Origin: a bacterium
GTDB lineage: Bacteria > Desulfobacterota > S145-22
Direction of reading: 5' to 3'
Assembly: GCA_027073795.1 (NCBI GenBank)
Contig: JALTEW010000178.1
Span: 1-8,891 of the forward strand
Length of the DNA stretch: 8,891 nt
Shown: positions 5,539-8,891 of the stretch, one piece after another
Layout: each line of letters starts with the position of its first letter
Position numbering within the stretch: the stretch's first letter is position 1
Notes under the pieces: model-generated
What the model saw: only the letters and a program-made list of their open reading frames with translations
The model's database searches: none
What the model was told of the DNA's origin: nothing
Translations under genes and position numbers: made by a program

Positions 5539-6711
5539 TTAAAATTTCAAATCCGACAATCTTTGGGCAACTTCTTTCAACCGATTTTCATTCACCGTCA
5601 GCGCCATGCGTACATAGCCTTCCCCTTCGTCTCCAAAGCCGTTGCCCGGGGTTATTACGATCCCCGCTTCCTCGAGAACCCTCGTGGCAAAACCGGCAGA
5701 GGTGTAACCCCGGGGCACCCTTATCCAGAGATAGAAGGTCGCCTTCGGCGGCGTCACGGAAAACCCCAGTTTGTTCAGTGCCTTAACCATCAGATCCCTG
5801 CGCCTCTGATAGATGATGCGCATCTCATCCACACACGCCTGATCCCCTGTCAACGCCTCAATACCGGCCGCCTGCACCGCCTCAAAGGCCCCTGAATCGA
5901 TGTTGCTCTTGACCTTGCCCAGCGCTTGAACCGCATCGCGATTTCCAACAGCAAACCCCAACCGCCAGCCCGTCATCCGATAGGTCTTGGAAAGGGAATG
6001 AAACTCGATCCCCACATCCTTCGCGCCCGGGACCTCCAGGAAACTCATGGGCCTGTATCCATCGTAACTCATCTCGGTATAAGGGGCATCATGACAGATA
6101 AGGATTTCATGCTCCTTCGCCATGGCTATCAATCCCTCGTAGAAATCAGCCTCCGCCACAGCACCGGTGGGATTGTTGGGATAGTTGAGAAAGAAAAGCT
6201 TCGCCTTCTTCTTTATGTCTTCGGGAATGGCGTCCAGGTCAGGAAGAAAGCGATTTTTTTCAAGCAAGGGAATGGGGTAGGAATTCCCCCCAGCGAACTT
6301 GATACTGACCTGGTAAACGGGATATCCAGGGCTAGCATACAATCCGATGTCATTGGGATTGATAAAGGCAAGGGAGACATGGGCAATCCCCTCTTTCGAC
6401 CCGATCAGCGTCAGGACCTCTGATTCTGGATCCAGGGTAACGTTAAACCTCTTTTGATACCAACTGGCGACCGCCTCTCGAAAGGCATGCATCCCCGCAT
6501 AGGAGGGATAGGTATGATACTCAGGACGCGTGACTGCTTCCTGCATTTTTCTCACAATGTGTTCCGGTGTCGGCAGGTCCGGGTCCCCCACCCCCAGGTC
6601 GATGATGTCCACCCCCCTCTGTTGAACTTCCGTCTTTTTCCGATCAATTTCCGCGAAGAGATAGGGGGGAAGCTGGGTAATTCTGTTTGCTCTTTTGTCG
6701 GCGATATTCAC
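5539..6711 (-). CDS. dapL: LL-diaminopimelate aminotransferase (DapL)
   Basis: DapL is a PLP enzyme that converts tetrahydrodipicolinate plus glutamate directly to LL-diaminopimelate and 2-oxoglutarate, bypassing the succinylated or acetylated intermediates of lysine and peptidoglycan synthesis. The 390-residue protein is a fold-type I (class I/II) aminotransferase: GVGDPDLPTP (40-49), NYPNNPTG (176-183), the DAPY PLP-contact segment (208-211), SLSKTYRMTGWRLG with the Schiff-base lysine at 242, and the carboxylate-binding arginine at about 368 in EGYVRMALT. The N-terminal QLPPYLFAEIDRKK fits the shorter DapL subtype. It starts with GTG at 6711, justified by GAGGAGG 7 bases upstream that touches the lolD stop, so it likely belongs to the lysS-lolC-lolD operon. 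The substrate is assigned by resemblance; a related alanine/aspartate aminotransferase cannot be fully excluded. Confidence 0.87.
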   Translation of the reverse strand: MNIADKRANRITQLPPYLFAEIDRKKTEVQQRGVDIIDLGVGDPDLPTPEHIVRKMQEAVTRPEYHTYPSYAGMHAFREAVASWYQKRFNVTLDPESEVLTLIGSKEGIAHVSLAFINPNDIGLYASPGYPVYQVSIKFAGGNSYPIPLLEKNRFLPDLDAIPEDIKKKAKLFFLNYPNNPTGAVAEADFYEGLIAMAKEHEILICHDAPYTEMSYDGYRPMSFLEVPGAKDVGIEFHSLSKTYRMTGWRLGFAVGNRDAVQALGKVKSNIDSGAFEAVQAAGIEALTGDQACVDEMRIIYQRRRDLMVKALNKLGFSVTPPKATFYLWIRVPRGYTSAGFATRVLEEAGIVITPGNGFGDEGEGYVRMALTVNENRLKEVAQRLSDLKF

Positions 6712-6717
6712 TTTCAG

Positions 6718-6725
6718 TCCTCCTC
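6718..6725 (-). promoter_or_regulatory. Shine-Dalgarno deciding the GTG start of dapL
   Basis: GAGGAGGA on the minus strand lies 6 bases from the GTG at 6711 and includes the last two bases of the lolD TGA. It is one of the strongest ribosome sites in the window and offsets the weaker start codon; it also suggests coupling of dapL translation to lolD. Confidence 0.8.
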
Positions 6726-7413
6726 AGATTATTTTTCTCTCTACCAGTCGCCCGTCCATCAGGGTATAAGTGCTGTCCATATATCCCGCCAGTTCCGGGT
6801 TGTGGCTTACAACAATCAGCGTCAGGGCCTCTGTCCGGTTGAGGGACAAGATCAAATCATGCACCGTGCGGGCCGTCTCGGGGTCAAGGTTCCCCGTCGG
6901 TTCGTCGGCAAGCAACAGGGAGGGTGACATCATCAGGGCACGGGCTATAGCGACCCGCTGCTGTTCGCCCCCGGACAGCTCCCCCGGCTTATGGTTCAAA
7001 CGATGCCCCACACCTACCCTTTCTAAAAGCTCCTGAGCCCGCTGCTGCGCCCCCGCGGTCGGTGCCCGGGCAATCAGAGCGGGCATCATCACATTCTCCA
7101 GGGCGGTAAACTCCGGCAACAGATAGTGAAACTGGAAAACAAACCCGATGGTCTTGTTGCGAAACGCCGCCAGCTCGTCAGGAGAAAACCCGAAAACATC
7201 CCGGTCCTCATACAGAACGTTTCCTTCTGTCGGAACCTCAAGTGTGCCAAGGATGTGAAGCAGGGTGCTTTTCCCTGTTCCCGAAACCCCCAAAATACAT
7301 ACCGACTCGCCTCGATGAATGGTCAGATCCACTCCCTTGAGCACCTCGACCTTGCGCGTGGCTGAAAGAAAGGTCTTTTTGAGCCCTCTAACAGACAGCA
7401 ATGCCTCATTCAT
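6724..7413 (-). CDS. lolD: Lipoprotein-releasing ABC transporter ATPase LolD
   Basis: LolD is the cytoplasmic ATPase of the LolCDE-type complex that extracts outer-membrane lipoproteins from the inner membrane and hands them to LolA. From the ATG at 7413 it is 229 residues, typical for the family. Motifs seen: Walker A GVSGTGKST (42-50), Q-loop Gln94 in GFVFQFHYLLPEFTALENV, signature LSGGEQQRVAIARAL (146-160), Walker B LLLADEP (166-172) with the catalytic Glu171, D-loop GNLD, and H-loop His204. The frame is open 35 codons further upstream, but that part lies within lolC and does not look like LolD; the chosen start overlaps the lolC stop by 8 bases and has GAGG about 10 bases upstream. FQFHYLLPEFTALENV and the adjacent LolC-type permease separate it from the related MacB and FtsE ATPases. 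Confidence 0.95.
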   Translation of the reverse strand: MNEALLSVRGLKKTFLSATRKVEVLKGVDLTIHRGESVCILGVSGTGKSTLLHILGTLEVPTEGNVLYEDRDVFGFSPDELAAFRNKTIGFVFQFHYLLPEFTALENVMMPALIARAPTAGAQQRAQELLERVGVGHRLNHKPGELSGGEQQRVAIARALMMSPSLLLADEPTGNLDPETARTVHDLILSLNRTEALTLIVVSHNPELAGYMDSTYTLMDGRLVERKII

Positions 7414-8632
7414 ACCGCAAGCCCTCAACCGGTGGCAGGTTGGCCGCCTGTCGTGCCGGGTAAATCGTCGCCAGGAAGCAAATTCCCACGGCCGATACGG
7501 CGATGACAATAAAATCAAACCAGGACATCTGAACGGGAAGGGTAGAGATGTAATAAACGTCCGTGGGCAGTTTGATAAACTGATATTTTTTCAGAAGACC
7601 ACACGCGATGAATGCCAGAGTGGACCCGAGCAGGGTGCCAAAGACGCCGACAATCATCCCCTCACGCATGAAGATTTTCATCACCGAACGACTGGTTGCC
7701 CCCATGGCCTTCAGGATGGCAATATCCCGGTTCTTTTCCATCACGACCATGATGAGGGAGCTGACGATGTTGAACGCGGCAACCCACACGATTAGGGTTA
7801 GGATGATGAACATGGTGATCCGTTCCAGTTTCAGGGCGGAAAAAAGGTTCCGGTTCATCGTCATCCAGTCACGGGTAAAGTAGGGGAACTGCAGTTTTTT
7901 CCGCATTTCCTTTCCAATCTTTTTAACGGCGTAGATGTCCCTGACCTTCACCTCGATTCCTGTAACCCCACCGCGAAGCCGGAAAAACCGCTTAGAGACC
8001 TCCAGATCGATAAAGGCAAAACCGGAATCGTAGTCATACATCCCCGATTCAAAGATTCCCGCCACACGAAAACGCCGAAACCGGGGAAGGCTGCCCGCCG
8101 GTGTAATCACCATCCCCTGTGGGGAGATCACCCGGACAACATCCCCCAAGCGGACCCCGAGGTTTCTCGAGAGCTCATTTCCAATAAGAATTCCTGGAAG
8201 ACCCCCGTGAGGTTTCAGGTTTAACCCACCCTGTTTGATGATTTTCGGGAGAATGGTCACTTCACCAATCGTTTTTTCATCAACCCCTCTCAAGACAATC
8301 CCCGTAGCAGAGAGCGTAGAGGAAATCATCGCCTGGGAGTACACGAAGGGACTCGTCCCAATCACCCCCGAAACTGTTTTTATCTCTTTAATGATGCGGT
8401 CCGGGTCCAGGATAACACCGCCGCTTCTAAGGACCACGATATCCGCGTTCATTCCAAGGATCTTTCCCTTTAAATCACTTTCAAACCCGCGCATCACTGA
8501 AAGGACAATAATCAGAGCCATAACCCCAAGTGTTACACCGGCGATGGAGATAAGGGTGATGACCGAGATAAAAGACTGTCGACGTTTCGATTTCAGATAA
8601 CGAAGCGAGATAAAGGTTTCATACCTCATCAT
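7406..8632 (-). CDS. lolC: Lipoprotein-releasing ABC transporter permease, LolC/LolE family
   Basis: This is the inner-membrane permease that partners LolD in lipoprotein release. The 408-residue protein has the family layout: a cytoplasmic N-terminus with SLRYLKSKRRQSFISVI, a first membrane helix (about 22-47), a large periplasmic domain (about 48-268), then three helices (about 270-297, 319-345, 373-392). The cytoplasmic coupling segment EKNRDIAILKAMGAT (299-313) and the ending YPARQAANLPPVEGLRYE are hallmarks of LolC/E proteins. Two adjacent ATGs (8632 and 8629) follow AAGGA by 5 or 8 bases; either could be used. The start lies within the end of lysS (14-base overlap) and the stop overlaps lolD. 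Only one permease gene is present next to lolD, so the complex may use two copies of this protein or a second permease encoded elsewhere; that is inference. Confidence 0.93.
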   Translation of the reverse strand: MMRYETFISLRYLKSKRRQSFISVITLISIAGVTLGVMALIIVLSVMRGFESDLKGKILGMNADIVVLRSGGVILDPDRIIKEIKTVSGVIGTSPFVYSQAMISSTLSATGIVLRGVDEKTIGEVTILPKIIKQGGLNLKPHGGLPGILIGNELSRNLGVRLGDVVRVISPQGMVITPAGSLPRFRRFRVAGIFESGMYDYDSGFAFIDLEVSKRFFRLRGGVTGIEVKVRDIYAVKKIGKEMRKKLQFPYFTRDWMTMNRNLFSALKLERITMFIILTLIVWVAAFNIVSSLIMVVMEKNRDIAILKAMGATSRSVMKIFMREGMIVGVFGTLLGSTLAFIACGLLKKYQFIKLPTDVYYISTLPVQMSWFDFIVIAVSAVGICFLATIYPARQAANLPPVEGLRYE

Positions 8633-8891
8633 CCGAATCCTTGAAGGGGCGCAACAGGGGGAAAAGAATCACTTCCCGAATGGAAAGGGTGTTGGTCAGC
8701 AGCATGACAAGACGATCGATCCCGATGCCCTCCCCCGCCGTCGGAGGCATTCCATATTCCAGGGCCCGAATATAGTCCTCATCCATCTGGTGAGCCTCCT
8801 CATCGCCTGTCTCCCGCTCTCTAAGCTGGTCCAGAAACCGCTGTTTCTGGTCTAACGGGTCATTAAGCTCCGAAAATCCATTGGCAATCTC
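8619..8891 (-). CDS. lysS: Lysyl-tRNA synthetase (class II), C-terminal end only
   Basis: The last 90 residues of a class II lysyl-tRNA synthetase, the enzyme that charges tRNA-Lys; the gene enters from the high-coordinate edge of the window. The fragment opens with EIANGFSELNDPLDQKQRF, typical of LysS, continues with ALEYGMPPTAGEGIGIDRLV, which carries class II motif 3 with its ATP-binding arginine, and ends with the family's IREVILFPLLRP segment. The stop TGA lies at 8621-8619, inside the start of lolC, so the two are probably translated together. A lysS-lolC-lolD arrangement is familiar from Desulfobacterota-type genomes. The N-terminal anticodon-binding domain and most of the catalytic core are outside the window. 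Confidence 0.95.
   Translation of the reverse strand, partial: EIANGFSELNDPLDQKQRFLDQLRERETGDEEAHQMDEDYIRALEYGMPPTAGEGIGIDRLVMLLTNTLSIREVILFPLLRPFKDSDDEV

Noticed and set aside
7414..7518. A 35-codon N-terminal extension of LolD
   Set aside because: It lies fully inside the lolC coding sequence and does not resemble LolD; the ATG at 7413 gives a normal-length protein.
1..8891. A novel defence, mobile or biosynthetic system
   Set aside because: Every long frame with support is a known housekeeping family, the gaps are short, and no transposase, integrase, repeat array or unusual cassette is visible.

Overview
The window is an ordinary but very compact stretch of bacterial housekeeping genes, all on the minus strand, with roughly even base composition. 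The organism is most likely a Gram-negative, diderm, anaerobe-type lineage such as Desulfobacterota (former Deltaproteobacteria). The reasons are a lysS-lolC-lolD order and a Lol lipoprotein exporter (so an outer membrane), a DapL-type aminotransferase instead of the succinylase DAP route, and a rimP-nusA-ylxR-infB-ylxP order with both YlxR and YlxP. This placement is an inference from gene content, not from a search.

Reading in the direction of transcription (high to low coordinates), the first block is lysS (3' end only, 8891-8619), lolC/E (8632-7406), lolD (7413-6724) and dapL (6711-5539). lysS and lolC overlap by 14 bases, lolC and lolD by 8, and dapL starts 12 bases after lolD with its Shine-Dalgarno sequence touching the lolD stop, so the four genes look like one operon. 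It joins lysine charging of tRNA, lipoprotein release from the inner membrane, and one step of lysine/meso-diaminopimelate synthesis.

Next comes a 367-base gap (5538-5172). It holds a candidate 56-codon ORF, a candidate sigma70-like promoter, and a long hairpin just before rimP. I see no convincing intrinsic terminator directly after dapL.

The second block is the classic transcription/translation operon: rimP (5171-4713), a 79-base spacer with a hairpin and a 23-codon ORF that almost fills it, nusA (4633-3152), ylxR/rnpM (3162-2830), infB (2843-192) and the 5' part of ylxP (178-1, running off the window). nusA/ylxR overlap by 11 bases and ylxR/infB by 14. These genes cover 30S maturation, transcription elongation/antitermination, an RNase P-associated RNA-binding protein, initiation factor 2, and a small DUF503 protein.

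I found no mobile element, CRISPR array, tRNA, rRNA or defence-like cassette, and nothing that amounts to a new biological system. The items most worth a second look are the short ORF and hairpin in the rimP-nusA spacer, the hairpin in the rimP leader, dapL sitting after lolD, and the unusual first 40 residues of IF2.
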